64,000 nt of DNA from GCA-2683135 sp964507445 (GCA_964507445.1 CAZDQF010000013.1:62001-126000), one strand, 5' to 3'; positions 42,158-51,809 are shown, counted from the stretch's first letter. Made by a program: numbers and translations. Notes: generated by a model not told the origin, from the sequence alone.

Positions 42158-42862
42158 ATGGGCGTTCGCCGGTCGGATATCTGGATCCTCGTGGGGCTGG
42201 TGGGCTTCGCGTTCCTGTTCGTGGTGGGCGCCACCTGGATGGGCTCCCAGAAGCGCGCCCGGTATCGTCTCGAGCCCTTGCCCGCCCTGAGCCCGTCGGA
42301 GTCGGAGCTGGTCCGTCGTCTGGGGCTCCTGACGCCCCGCTTCCCTGGGGCGGTGCGGTGGTTGGAGGCGGGAGACGTGACAGCCCGGGGTACGGTGGAG
42401 CGAGGGCTGGCGTCCCAGACCTCGGAGGCGGCGGTGGTGTTGCTGCTCCAGGGGCGGACCGCGGAGGCCGCGTCGCTTGTCCGCCGGGGGCTCGAGTCCC
42501 AGCCGGAGGACCCGGGGCTGGGGCTGGCCCTGGGGCTCATCCTGGAGGCCGACGGGGATCAGGGCGCCGCGGAGTCGGCTTACCAGGTGGCGCAGCAGGC
42601 GTCGTCGGACGACCTGGATCTGCTCTACCGGCTGGCTCAGGTCAGTCTCGAGCGAGGTCGCAGCGGCCCGGCCCTCGCGTACGCGGAGCGCCTGGTGGAG
42701 CTGGCGCCGCGCCAGCCTGAAGCTCAGCGCGTGCTGGGGTTCTGTTGCCTCGCGAGCCTCGACGTCGGTCGCGCCAAGCGGGCGTTCCTGGACGTGCTGC
42801 AGCTGCTGCCGGGAGACGAGGATGCCCAGGCCAGGGTCAAGTTCCTGGACGGGTCCAGGTGA
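42158..42862 (+). CDS. Membrane-anchored TPR protein
   Basis: A 234-residue protein with one N-terminal helix ('IWILVGLVGFAFLFVVGAT') and about four to five tetratricopeptide units in the extracytoplasmic part ('VLLLLQGRTAEAASLVRRGL', 'DLDLLYRLAQVSLERGRSG', 'RQPEAQRVLGFCCLASLD'). It probably mediates protein interactions at the membrane. Partner unknown. Confidence 0.75.
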   Translation: MGVRRSDIWILVGLVGFAFLFVVGATWMGSQKRARYRLEPLPALSPSESELVRRLGLLTPRFPGAVRWLEAGDVTARGTVERGLASQTSEAAVVLLLQGRTAEAASLVRRGLESQPEDPGLGLALGLILEADGDQGAAESAYQVAQQASSDDLDLLYRLAQVSLERGRSGPALAYAERLVELAPRQPEAQRVLGFCCLASLDVGRAKRAFLDVLQLLPGDEDAQARVKFLDGSR

Positions 42863-42892
42863 CCGAGCGGGTCCGCGCCCGGGTGCCAATGA

Positions 42893-42928
42893 GAAACGGG
42901 CGGGCGCTTGTGGGCGCCCGCCCGTTTC
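42893..42928. terminator. Bidirectional intrinsic terminator
   Basis: A perfect 15-bp stem (GAAACGGGCGGGCGC at 42893-42907 with its complement at 42914-42928) and a 6-nt loop lie between two converging genes (stops at 42862 and 42948). Short T-runs end the stem on both strands. It is the strongest terminator in the window. Confidence 0.8.
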
Positions 42929-42947
42929 CTCAGGTCCTCTCCCGGGC

Positions 42948-45215
42948 TCAGGGGTTGAGGGTCGTGCGCACCACGTTCGTGGTGCCGAGGAGCCCGAAGG
43001 ACGACGTGAGCGCCAGCCCCTGCCCGTCCGCGGTCATGCCGATGAAGGCATTCAGGGTGCCCGGAGGCAGCACGAACGGCGAGTTGGGGAAGGCGAAGGA
43101 CGGCGCCGGCAGCACCCAGTGGAACAGGTTGCCCGGGGCGGCGGGGGACATGAGGCTGACGAAGGTCTGGGTGTCGGCGTTGATGCCGTAGATGTTGCCC
43201 ATGCCCACCGGCAGGGAGGTGTTGAAGCTGAACAGGGTGAAGCCCTGGGCGGTGCCCGCCGGGACGTTCTGCAGATCACAGAGGAGATCACCGCCGCTGC
43301 TGGTGAGGGTCAGGGAGAACTGGTTGTCCGGCTGGATGTCGATGTCGTCCACCAGGTGCCCGTCCGTGCCCAGGGTGAAGTTGTCGTACTGACGCCAGAT
43401 GACCCGGAAGGTGCTGGTGATGGCGACGCCGTTGGCGGCGGCCGCTTGATCCAGGTCGATGGTGTACTGGGTCCAGGTGCCGGAGATGAACGTGCCGGTG
43501 TGAGCCTGGACCAGGGCTTCGTTGGCGCCGTCGCTGATCCACAGCCCGTCCTGGGGGTGGTCCTCGTCGCTGGTCTCCTTGATCCAGTAGGTGAGGGTCG
43601 CTCCGCCGGCGGCGGCGAGGTCGATGACCAGGATGGCGTCGTTCTCGACGTAGTTGCCGTCGGTGTTGGAGGCGAGGGTGAGAGCGTTGCCGCCGGAGTT
43701 GGGGGAGACGGGGCCGCTCTGGCCGGCCGCGATGGCGCCGAAGCTGTTGGTGCTGGAGAACACCCAGCCGCTCGCGCCCTGGGACGGGAGCCCCGCGTTG
43801 AAGTCCTCGGAGACCGGCAGGGTGGCCGCCGTGAGCGTGGAGACGGTCACGTAGTTGGGCATGGTCACCGTGTCCGTGCCCTGGGCGTTGGAGACCGTGA
43901 GGCTGACCGTGTAGCTACCCGGCGTGTTGTAGATGTAGCTGGGGTTGGCCTGGGTCGAGTCCGTGATGCCGTCGCCGTTCAGGTCCCATGCCCAGTTGCT
44001 GACGCCGCCGGTGCTGGTGTCGGTGAAGGAGATGGCGCTGCCCTGCAGGACGTTGGGGTTGGAGGAGGTGAAGCTGGCGGTGGGGGCCACGGGCGTGGCG
44101 CAGACGCCGGACGGAGGCGTCGGCCCGCCGGAGGACGCCCAGAGTGACTGGAAGGCGGGGAGGGTGAGGCTGGTGCCCCAGTTGTTGCCGCCCGTGGAGG
44201 AGCAGCCGCCGTGGGTGTGGATGCCGACCGCGAGTCCGGAGATGTCGCAGATGACCGGAGAGCCGGAGTTGCCCCCGGTGGTGTCGGCGTTGTAGCCGAG
44301 GCCGGTGCCGCCGCCGCCGGTGGTGACGTAGACGCCGGCGTGGGTCTTGTTGACCACGTTCCAGGTGGGCGAGACGGGGGAGCTGGTGCTGCCGTAGCCG
44401 GTGATGCGGATGGGGTCGTTGACCTGCGGGATGAAGAACCCGAGGGTGAAGTGGCCGTACAGCTGGGAGGGCCACTGTCCCTGGGCGTTGGTCGCGACGG
44501 TGGTCACCGCGTAGTCGTTGCCGATGCCGCTGCCGGTGCCGCCCAGGTTGGTGATGGGCCACTGGCGGTTGGAGGGCGGGTGCTGGGCGCCGCCGCCGCC
44601 GGTGGACAGGGGCACCTCCGCCTCGGCGACGCCGAACGTGCCGGTGCAGTGGCCGGCGGAGAGGAGATGGTTGGTCGGACTGGCGGCCCAGATGGTGCAG
44701 CCGCCGCCGCTCCCCGTGGGGCTGCTCACGGCCCGCATGGCGCGCCAGTCCGTGGACAGGACGCGATCATCCGTGGGGCCACAGATGGTGTTGTGGAAGC
44801 CGAGGGAGCCCTGGGCGCCGGCGATGAGATCGCGGATGGCGAACGACGCGGTGGAGCCCGGATTGACCCAGAGCTTCACGGTCACGCTCTCACCGTTGAA
44901 GTAGGCGGAGGTGTTGCTCCACTTCTGCAGCTCGCTCGGGTACTGCTCCTGGGTGTTGCCGTCCCAGTTGGAGATGATCTGGATGCAGTCCTCGGGGCCG
45001 AGCACGACGTTGTCGAACTTCAGGCGCAGGGACGTGGCCCCGGGGATGTTGACCTGGTGGACATCCATCACCTGGCGCATGGAAGTGCTGTTGGTGTGGG
45101 AGCCGGAGGCGTAGGAGTAGGACCACCACACGTACTCACCCGTGGACGGTTGGGCGATGGCGGTACCGGCCAGGGCCATGAGGGTCAGGATGCAGGTGAA
45201 CTTGGTGTTGAACAT
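42948..45215 (-). CDS. Secreted trypsin-like protease with PKD domain
   Basis: A 755-residue exported protein (signal peptide 1-21, ending 'ALAGTAIAQ'). An N-terminal CUB-like beta domain (about 25-125) is followed by a chymotrypsin-fold protease with the triad His in 'LLSAGHCTG', Asp in 'GNDYAVTTV' and Ser in 'GGNSGSPVIC'. A PKD domain ('GSAISFTDTSTGG' to 'YTVSLTVSN') and a MAM/jelly-roll-like domain ('VSEDFNAGLP' onward) come next. The final ~100-residue domain ('GFTLFSFNTSLPVGMG' to 'VVRTTLNP') is of the kind repeated in planctomycete extracellular proteins and may be a surface-sorting or adhesion tail. Confidence 0.87.
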   Translation of the reverse strand: MFNTKFTCILTLMALAGTAIAQPSTGEYVWWSYSYASGSHTNSTSMRQVMDVHQVNIPGATSLRLKFDNVVLGPEDCIQIISNWDGNTQEQYPSELQKWSNTSAYFNGESVTVKLWVNPGSTASFAIRDLIAGAQGSLGFHNTICGPTDDRVLSTDWRAMRAVSSPTGSGGGCTIWAASPTNHLLSAGHCTGTFGVAEAEVPLSTGGGGAQHPPSNRQWPITNLGGTGSGIGNDYAVTTVATNAQGQWPSQLYGHFTLGFFIPQVNDPIRITGYGSTSSPVSPTWNVVNKTHAGVYVTTGGGGTGLGYNADTTGGNSGSPVICDISGLAVGIHTHGGCSSTGGNNWGTSLTLPAFQSLWASSGGPTPPSGVCATPVAPTASFTSSNPNVLQGSAISFTDTSTGGVSNWAWDLNGDGITDSTQANPSYIYNTPGSYTVSLTVSNAQGTDTVTMPNYVTVSTLTAATLPVSEDFNAGLPSQGASGWVFSSTNSFGAIAAGQSGPVSPNSGGNALTLASNTDGNYVENDAILVIDLAAAGGATLTYWIKETSDEDHPQDGLWISDGANEALVQAHTGTFISGTWTQYTIDLDQAAAANGVAITSTFRVIWRQYDNFTLGTDGHLVDDIDIQPDNQFSLTLTSSGGDLLCDLQNVPAGTAQGFTLFSFNTSLPVGMGNIYGINADTQTFVSLMSPAAPGNLFHWVLPAPSFAFPNSPFVLPPGTLNAFIGMTADGQGLALTSSFGLLGTTNVVRTTLNP

Positions 45216-45368
45216 CGACGATTCTCGGTGCAGGCGCAGGGCGCCATGGAGTTGCGAACGGCGACAATGTGGGCTTGGAACCTCGGAGGAGGGGGGCCCT
45301 CCACGCCCTATCGATGTTAAAGAGGTGGCGCCGCCCGACGCAAGAGAATGCGTCAGGATGAGGCCAAT

Positions 45369-46874
45369 TCAGCGCCGGGGGGCGATAATGATGGCTTCGA
45401 TGCGGCCTTTTCGCCTCAGATAGCGGGTCCCGGGCAGCGCCACGAACCGGTCCGCCACGGCCCATCGGGGCTGCTGAGCTTCGTCCGTCAGCAGGCTCCC
45501 ATCGTGCACGAACCGATCCTCCACCGCGACGATCGCTGCGCCCGGGTTCTGCGCCGACAGCTGCCCCAGGTGCTGGATCTTGGCCTCCAGGGACATGTTG
45601 ACGGCGCTGTTGCGGGTGGGGAGTCCGCGGACCCGGAAGCCGACTCGCGGTCGGTGGGAGAGCGGCACCCACAGCTGCTCCTGGTAGACCGACCCGGCGG
45701 CGACGGCCCGGTCCATGAGCCGGGACAGGCTTCGGTCACGGAGGTCCCACGTGTGCTCTCCGTGTCCGAAGACGACGGACGCCGTGGCGACGACGCAGAC
45801 GGCCGCTCCGGTGGCCAAGCGGAATCGCGAGAGGCGCTCCGCGCCTCGAGTCAGGGAGGCCATGCACCAGCACGCGACGCAAACGGGCACGATCCACCAT
45901 TCGAAGTTCTGCGGCTCGAACCAGACGTAGAACGGAGCACGGAACAGGAGAACGAGACCGAGGAACGGCAGCACCCCGCTGGTCCTCTGGTCGCCGCGGA
46001 GCACCACCCCCATGGTCCCCAGCGCCGCCAGGAACCCCAGGGCCACGGCGAGGTTCGCGGTCGTGTCCTCGGTGATGAACCCCACCACCAGGATGCTCAG
46101 GGCGCCGAGGTGCAGGCGCCAGGACTCCGAGCCCATGCTGCCTCCGGTGACCGACCAGTGGCCCTCCGGCTGCATGGCGGACGTGTGCAGCATCCAGGTC
46201 CGGAACGGCGTGCCTGGATCACAGCAGGCCCAGGTGGCGGCGAAGGCCGCCAGGGTGACCCCGCCCGTGACCCCGAGCCAGCGCCCCAGGGCCATGGCCC
46301 GTCCCGCCGCCGGCAGTCGGCGGCCCAGCACCCAGGTCCAGGCGGGCACCAGCAGGAGGTTGTCCTGACGGCAGAGCAGGGCGAACACCACGGCGGCGCC
46401 CACGAGGCGGGCGCGCTTGGTGGGATCGAACGCCATGGCCGTGGCGAGCACGGCGCCCGCCGCCCCGAGGAGCACGTTCTCTCCTGTGCCGGCTTCGATC
46501 CAGAATCCCCGGGTGGCTGCGAGGGGCGCGAGGAGCAGGAGCCCGGCCCACCATCGACGCCCCGCGGCGAGCACCGTCAGGGCCGCGACGAGCGCTGCCC
46601 CGAGGGCGGACATGGTCTTCACGGCGTGGTGTCCGGGACGGTCGATCCCCACAGCCTCGAGGCAGACCGTGAGGCCGTTGGCTCCCAGGTGGAAGAGGAT
46701 GTGGTGGGCGTTGATGTCTCTCCAGGGGGTCAGCTCGCACGCCGCCGCGTTGGTCAGGGCGTCGTTGATGGCGTACGCGGCGTCGCTCTCCACGCCGAAG
46801 ATCCAGTAGCTCGCGGCGAAGACGAGGCAGCCCGTGATGATGGCCGCGACGCGGGGAGAGCCGTACGTGTCCAT
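45369..46874 (-). CDS. Polytopic membrane protein, possible GT-C-type glycosyltransferase
   Basis: A 501-residue protein with about eleven transmembrane helices and a C-terminal soluble domain of ~150 residues. An early periplasmic loop has acidic and His residues ('FGVESDAAYAIND', 'DINAHHILFH'), reminiscent of GT-C mannosyl/arabinosyl-transferases that use lipid-linked sugars. I do not recognise a specific family, so this is tentative. ATG 46874 begins just before the first helix. It follows the ABC-F gene by 55 bp. Confidence 0.55.
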   Translation of the reverse strand: MDTYGSPRVAAIITGCLVFAASYWIFGVESDAAYAINDALTNAAACELTPWRDINAHHILFHLGANGLTVCLEAVGIDRPGHHAVKTMSALGAALVAALTVLAAGRRWWAGLLLLAPLAATRGFWIEAGTGENVLLGAAGAVLATAMAFDPTKRARLVGAAVVFALLCRQDNLLLVPAWTWVLGRRLPAAGRAMALGRWLGVTGGVTLAAFAATWACCDPGTPFRTWMLHTSAMQPEGHWSVTGGSMGSESWRLHLGALSILVVGFITEDTTANLAVALGFLAALGTMGVVLRGDQRTSGVLPFLGLVLLFRAPFYVWFEPQNFEWWIVPVCVACWCMASLTRGAERLSRFRLATGAAVCVVATASVVFGHGEHTWDLRDRSLSRLMDRAVAAGSVYQEQLWVPLSHRPRVGFRVRGLPTRNSAVNMSLEAKIQHLGQLSAQNPGAAIVAVEDRFVHDGSLLTDEAQQPRWAVADRFVALPGTRYLRRKGRIEAIIIAPRR

Positions 46875-46929
46875 GGGCCGCAAGCCTAACCCGTCGGGAG
46901 AGAGGACACTGGAACTCGAGGAGCCCGGT

Positions 46930-48900
46930 TCACTCGGTGGAGAGCTGGGATGAGGCCTGCTCCCACTCCTCGTACAGGGACTCGAGTCGGGCGCACTGCT
47001 CCTTGAGCGCCTCCGCCAGCTCCTGGGCCCGGTCCAGGTCACCGCCGTCTCCGTAGGCCTGCTCCAGCTCCGATTCCAGCCCGCCCTTGATCGTCTCCGC
47101 CTCCTCGATGGCCTTCTCCAGGCGGGCCACCTGATTGCTGAGCCGCCGCCGTTCCTTCTCCGCTGCCTTCTTCTTCTCCCGCTCCGCGATGCGGGTCTGC
47201 TTGTCCAGCTCCTGCCGCCCGGCCTCCTTGCGGGAGTGGAGGGAGAGGGCGCCGCTCCGCCGCTCCGCCGCGGCCGTGTGGTGGTGATGCCACCACTCTT
47301 CGAAGTTGCCGCGGAACGGGACCAGCTTCCGGTCCTTGAGCTCCACCACCGTGTCGACGATGCGATCCAGGAAATAGCGGTCGTGGCTGATCACCAGCAG
47401 GGTCCCGGAGTACTCCTCCAGCATCTGCTCCAGCTGCTCGCAGGCCTGGATGTCGAGGTGGTTGGTGGGCTCATCCAGCATCAGCAGGTTGGCTTCTTCA
47501 TGCACCAGCCGCGCTAGCTGGAGCCGGCTCTTCTCTCCACCGGACAGGGTGGCCACTTCGCGGTCCAGGTCCTCGCGGGTGAACAGGAAGCGGTGGAGCA
47601 GCTCCGTAGCGGCCTGATAGAGCAGGCCGGTGCGCTCCTGCATCCAGTCGACGATGGAGTCGCCGGGGTTCATCACCTCCTGGTGGATCTGGTTGTAGTC
47701 GCCGATCCTGACCGCCTTGCCCGTGCGCAGGGTGGGGTTCTCCCAGTCGCCGTGCTCCAGGATGTGGCGGAACAGGGTGGTCTTGCCGGACCCGTTGGGG
47801 CCGACCAGGGCGAGGCGGTTTCCAGCGGAGACCTCGAGGTTGGCGTCATCCAGGAGCACGCGGTCGCCGATGACGCAGCGGAAGTCCTTGATCCGCAGCG
47901 CGATCTCGCCGTGTCTCGGTCCGCTCTGGAGACGGGCGTGGAAGCGTTGCTCGCCGTCGTCCGGTCGCTCCACCTTGTCCATCTGCTCGATGCGTTTGAG
48001 CATGGCCTTGGCGCGTTTCGCCTGCCCCGGATCGTCATAGGCCCTGGCCATGTCTCGCAGCCGCCGTGCCTGGAACTGGAGCCGCCGGATCACCCGCTGC
48101 TGGTTCTTCCACTGCCGCTCCTGGAGCTCCAGGGCGTCCGCCTTCTGCTGTTGCCAGTCCGTGAAGTTGCCCGTCCAGCGGGTCACCTCCCCCCGGCCCA
48201 CCTCCCAGATCTCACCGACCGCGACATCCAGGAGATGGCGGTTGTGACTGACCATGATGACCGCCTGATCGGATTGACGGAGCCAGCGCACGAACCACTC
48301 CAGACCATCCAGGTCCAGGTGGTTGGTGGGTTCATCCAGCAGGATGAGATCGGGCTCAGCCAGCAGGACCCGGGCCAGACCGATGATGTTCTTCTCGCCG
48401 CCCGAGAAGCGGCCGATGGGCTGATCCCACGCGTCCTCCGGGAGCCCCAGGCCGGAGAGCACGGACGCGATCCGCTGCTCCACCGTGTAGCCGCCGCTGA
48501 CCCGCTGTTCTTCGTGCAGCCGGTCGAGCTTCTGAAGCAGGCTCTCCTGAGCCGAGGGGTCGTGGGTCTCCGCCAGCTGCTCCTCGATGCGGTGGATGCG
48601 TTGTTGGCGGGAGCGCTGTTCGCTGAACACCCGGAGCATCTCATGGCGGACCGTGGTCTCGGAGTCCCGCACCAGCTCCTGTTCCTGGTAGGCGACCTTC
48701 AGGCCCTTCTGACGGTGGATCGCGCCGACGGCGCCGGTCAGCTCGTCGGCCATGAGCTTGAGCAGGGTGCTCTTGCCGGTCCCGTTCTGACCGACCACGC
48801 CGATCTTGCGCCCCGGCTCCACCTCCGCGCGGACACCTTCCAGGAGGAGGGGGCCTCCCTCGTAGCGAAACGACAGGTCCTCGATGGTGATGAGGGCCAT
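46930..48900 (-). CDS. ABC-F ribosome-associated ATPase (Uup-like)
   Basis: A 656-residue soluble protein with two ABC domains. The Walker A motifs are 'GQNGTGKST' and 'GPNGSGKTT', the signatures 'FSGGEKN' and 'LSGGEKS', and both halves have 'DEPTNHLD'. The interdomain linker is long, basic and helical, and the C-terminus is a coiled coil of about 100 residues, as in Uup. These proteins act on the ribosome (translation rescue or assembly), not in transport. Start 48900 (MALITIEDLSF) is the canonical N-terminus. Confidence 0.92.
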   Translation of the reverse strand: MALITIEDLSFRYEGGPLLLEGVRAEVEPGRKIGVVGQNGTGKSTLLKLMADELTGAVGAIHRQKGLKVAYQEQELVRDSETTVRHEMLRVFSEQRSRQQRIHRIEEQLAETHDPSAQESLLQKLDRLHEEQRVSGGYTVEQRIASVLSGLGLPEDAWDQPIGRFSGGEKNIIGLARVLLAEPDLILLDEPTNHLDLDGLEWFVRWLRQSDQAVIMVSHNRHLLDVAVGEIWEVGRGEVTRWTGNFTDWQQQKADALELQERQWKNQQRVIRRLQFQARRLRDMARAYDDPGQAKRAKAMLKRIEQMDKVERPDDGEQRFHARLQSGPRHGEIALRIKDFRCVIGDRVLLDDANLEVSAGNRLALVGPNGSGKTTLFRHILEHGDWENPTLRTGKAVRIGDYNQIHQEVMNPGDSIVDWMQERTGLLYQAATELLHRFLFTREDLDREVATLSGGEKSRLQLARLVHEEANLLMLDEPTNHLDIQACEQLEQMLEEYSGTLLVISHDRYFLDRIVDTVVELKDRKLVPFRGNFEEWWHHHHTAAAERRSGALSLHSRKEAGRQELDKQTRIAEREKKKAAEKERRRLSNQVARLEKAIEEAETIKGGLESELEQAYGDGGDLDRAQELAEALKEQCARLESLYEEWEQASSQLSTE

Positions 48901-48907
48901 CTGGTGA

Positions 48908-49465
48908 TCAGCCCCCTCGAGGCTCCGGGGGATGGACGGCGGAGAGGGTGGCGAACAGCCGGTCCATGAACGGCCCGTCCTCCGGTTCCAGCGGCTGTGT
49001 GGAGTCCAGGTCCCACACGCCGACGGGGAGGCCTCGTCCATCGCGGACCGGACAGACGAGCCCCGCGACGGTGCCGAGCCCGGACTCCCCGTCGCATGAC
49101 ACGTACCCGGGCCACTGCGTGACGTCCGTGGCGACCACGGTCTGGTTCATGAGGATGGCGTCCCAGCACATGCCGGAGGAGCCCAAGTCGCCCGTCCTGT
49201 CCAGGGTGGCGCAGACAGGCGGGCCGCAGGCGCCGACCAGCGACAGCTGGTCCGGCTGATGGCGCATGTAGAAGCCGTTCCACGCCCAGCCGCGGGAGGC
49301 CAGCACCCCGTGGATGGCCTCGGCCACGGATGTCCACGGGTCGGATCTCAGGAGCGTCGGAGCGATCGCGTCCACCAGCGCCCGTTGCTCGTCACGGCGC
49401 GGCGGCGGCAGGGAGGGCCCCAGGTCGATGGAGCGATGCATCCACTCGCGGAATACGGTCGTCAT
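48908..49465 (-). CDS. GAF-domain free methionine-(R)-sulfoxide reductase-like protein
   Basis: A 185-residue single GAF-domain protein. 'WNGFYMRH' and 'VGVWDLDS' bracket the fold as in fRMsr (YebR). Three Cys fall where the enzyme's catalytic Cys are expected: Cys80 or Cys85, Cys100 ('GMCWDAI') and Cys124 ('PGYVSCDGESG'); the last two are 24 residues apart, as in E. coli. It would reduce free methionine-R-sulfoxide in the cytoplasm with thioredoxin. It lies 7 bp upstream of the ABC-F gene. Confidence 0.72.
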   Translation of the reverse strand: MTTVFREWMHRSIDLGPSLPPPRRDEQRALVDAIAPTLLRSDPWTSVAEAIHGVLASRGWAWNGFYMRHQPDQLSLVGACGPPVCATLDRTGDLGSSGMCWDAILMNQTVVATDVTQWPGYVSCDGESGLGTVAGLVCPVRDGRGLPVGVWDLDSTQPLEPEDGPFMDRLFATLSAVHPPEPRGG

Positions 49466-49497
49466 GGCCAGCCCGCTCTTATAACGTCGTGGCGGTC

Positions 49498-50406
49498 ATG
49501 GTGCATCCCGTTATCGGATTGAGCGTCGGCGTGCTGGCTATCGCCATGGGGTCCATCATCATCCGCTTCGCGCAGCACGCGGGGGTCCCGGACCTGGTGG
49601 TGGCGGCCTGGCGCCTGGGCGTCGCCGCCGTCTTGCTGCTCCCGCTGGCGTGGGTCCGGGTGCGGCGGGAGGTCCTCCACATGAGCCGCCGCGACCTGAC
49701 GCTGATCCTGGTGTCGGCGCTCTTGCTGGCGGTCCACTTCGTGGCCTGGGTCCGGTCCTTGTCCCTGACGACCCAGACCTCCTCCGTGGTCCTGGTGAGC
49801 ACCATCCCCGTCTGGGTGGCGCTGGCCTCTCCGTGGACCCTGGGGGAGCGCGTGTCCGGTCGGGTGGCTTGCGGTGGAGCGCTGGCCATGATCGGCGCCG
49901 TGGCCATCACCCTGGCGTCGTCGGGCAGCGGTGACGCCAGCGACCCGTTCACGGGCAACCTCCTGGCCCTGGTCGGGGCCTGGGGTTACGGCGGCTACCT
50001 GATCGTCGGGCGAGGGGTCCGCTCCCGCATGTCCCTGCTCGCCTACATCACGCCCACCTACGGCGTGGCCGCGTGCTTCGTCTTGCTGGCCCTGTTGCTG
50101 GTGGGTGAGGACCCGGTCCCGCCGTCGTCCGCGGGGATCGGCTGGTGCGTGTTGCTGGCGATGCTGCCGCAGTTGATCGGGCACACGGTCCTGAACTGGG
50201 CCCTGCGTAGCATGCAGGCCGCCACGGTCTCCATCATCGCCCTGGGCGAGCCGGTGGGGGCGATCATCCTGGCGGCACCGCTCCTGGGCATCGTGCCTGG
50301 TCCGACGGAGCTGGTGGCGTCCCTGGTGGTGTTGGCGGGCATCTGGTGGGCCGGCCGTGATGCTATGCTCTCCACTTCGGAGGCGCCCTCGAGAGACCAA
50401 ACATGA
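49498..50406 (+). CDS. EamA/DMT-family permease
   Basis: A 302-residue protein with ten transmembrane helices arranged as two five-helix EamA repeats (the first around 'HFVAWVRSLSLTTQTSSVVL', the second around 'HTVLNWALRSMQAATVSI'), typical of drug/metabolite exporters. The substrate is unknown. ATG 49498 is used; GTG 49489 is an alternative. Its stop overlaps the next start (ATGA). Confidence 0.85.
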   Translation: MVHPVIGLSVGVLAIAMGSIIIRFAQHAGVPDLVVAAWRLGVAAVLLLPLAWVRVRREVLHMSRRDLTLILVSALLLAVHFVAWVRSLSLTTQTSSVVLVSTIPVWVALASPWTLGERVSGRVACGGALAMIGAVAITLASSGSGDASDPFTGNLLALVGAWGYGGYLIVGRGVRSRMSLLAYITPTYGVAACFVLLALLLVGEDPVPPSSAGIGWCVLLAMLPQLIGHTVLNWALRSMQAATVSIIALGEPVGAIILAAPLLGIVPGPTELVASLVVLAGIWWAGRDAMLSTSEAPSRDQT

Positions 50407-51038
50407 ATACCCCGATCCTGCGTTCACTGATCCTGCTCCTCGTCGCCACATGGTCGTCGGCACCGGCCCAGGTGAGGCCCGCGGTGGAGCCTTACGGCCT
50501 CATGGACGTGGAGGTGGCGTACGTGAAGTTCTTCACCACCGACCTCAAGCAGCTCGAGGCTCGCTTCAGCGGCAAGCTCGGGGAGACCCTGAAGGGGATC
50601 ACTTGCAGCGACAAGGAGATGTTCCCCCGCTGGAAGGCCAACCAGACCGCGTATCGGTGGGTCGGCAGCAGCGCCGCGGACGTGAAGCGTCATGTCGTCC
50701 GAGAGGTGAAGGTGGCCAAGCTGCTGGAGGGCCTGTTCGACCAGGTGAAGTCCGGCACCGACTTCGAGGCCCTGGCCAAGGAGAAGGGGCTGTCCTTCCA
50801 CCGCTACAAGGGCGCGGGCAGTCGAGCCCTGATGGCCCACAAGGACATCGGTTCGCCGCGGGCGTTGATGATGCTGCGGGCCTCGGGAGCCAGCAAGCTC
50901 AGGGCCGGGCAGTTCACCCTCGGCACCATCGTCCCCTACGAGACGCGCACCAAGGGGGTCTACTGGCCGCGGATCTTCGATGAACCGGGCAACTTCATGG
51001 CGCTGTTCCGCCTCATGAAGGTGAAGCCGGCGAAGTAG
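50403..51038 (+). CDS. Secreted protein with weak SurA/PpiD-like helical region
   Basis: The 211-residue product has a signal peptide ('LRSLILLLVATWSSAPAQ'). The middle ('KLLEGLFDQVKSGTDFEALAKEKGL', read in parts) resembles chaperone segments of parvulin-type isomerases, but no parvulin catalytic domain is seen. It is translationally coupled to the permease. Function not established. Confidence 0.55.
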   Translation: MNTPILRSLILLLVATWSSAPAQVRPAVEPYGLMDVEVAYVKFFTTDLKQLEARFSGKLGETLKGITCSDKEMFPRWKANQTAYRWVGSSAADVKRHVVREVKVAKLLEGLFDQVKSGTDFEALAKEKGLSFHRYKGAGSRALMAHKDIGSPRALMMLRASGASKLRAGQFTLGTIVPYETRTKGVYWPRIFDEPGNFMALFRLMKVKPAK

Positions 51039-51059
51039 GGCCGTTGGCCCTGGCGCGGC

Positions 51060-51809
51060 TCAGAGCAGGGCGCTCACGGATGCTCGCAGGGCGTTTCGGA
51101 ACGGTCCCTCCGGATCGTTGGTGAAGAAGTGTCCCCCCGGGACGGTGGTCACGTGGCAATCGGCGCTGGTGCGCTCTGACCAGGCGGCGAATTCCTCCGG
51201 CGTCACCATGGCGTCGTTCGCCGCGGCGACCACGTGGATCGGGCAGGGGAGCGGCGGTGCGGTCTCGTCATAGGCATGGGTCTCAACGAGGGTGAGGTCC
51301 GCCCGTACGGCGGGGAGCAGCAGGTCCTTCATCTCCGGCTCTCGCCACACCCGTTCGTGCAGCCCCCCCATGTCCTTCAGCTCGTCCCAGAGCTGGTCGT
51401 CGGTCATGAGGTGCATGGGTGCCCGCCAGGGAGCCAGATGGGGCGGCCGCCTGCCGGAGACGATCAGGCCCGCCGGTGGCCGTTCACCCCGCGCCATGCG
51501 TCGCTCTGACAACTCCACGGCGATGGCGGTCCCCATGCTGTGTCCGTAGTAGGCGAAGGGCAGGTCGTCGAGAGATGACAGGGCCTCTTCGAGCGCGGGG
51601 AGGAGCTCGTCCATCCCCGTGAACAGGGGTTCCCGCAGCCGACTCTCCCTCCCCGGCAGCCTGAGGGCGACCACCTCCACGTACCCGGGGACGGCGTTCC
51701 TCCAGCCGCGGAAGAACTGGGCCCCGGCGCCAGCGGGGGGGAGACAGAGCAGCCGCGCCGTGGGCGTCTCGACGGACTCGCGTCGGAACCACGATGGGTT
51801 CGGCGCCAT
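51060..51809 (-). CDS. Type II thioesterase (GrsT-like alpha/beta hydrolase)
   Basis: A 249-residue hydrolase. It has the TEII opening 'LLCLPPAGAGAQFFRGW', the nucleophile elbow 'YGHSMGT', an Asp in 'AANDAMVTPEE' and the final His in 'VPGGHFFTND'. Such enzymes remove wrong acyl groups from NRPS/PKS carrier proteins, but no NRPS or PKS gene is in the window. The ATG at 51809 overlaps the HtrA stop (TGATG), so the two are cotranscribed. Confidence 0.85.
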   Translation of the reverse strand: MAPNPSWFRRESVETPTARLLCLPPAGAGAQFFRGWRNAVPGYVEVVALRLPGRESRLREPLFTGMDELLPALEEALSSLDDLPFAYYGHSMGTAIAVELSERRMARGERPPAGLIVSGRRPPHLAPWRAPMHLMTDDQLWDELKDMGGLHERVWREPEMKDLLLPAVRADLTLVETHAYDETAPPLPCPIHVVAAANDAMVTPEEFAAWSERTSADCHVTTVPGGHFFTNDPEGPFRNALRASVSALL

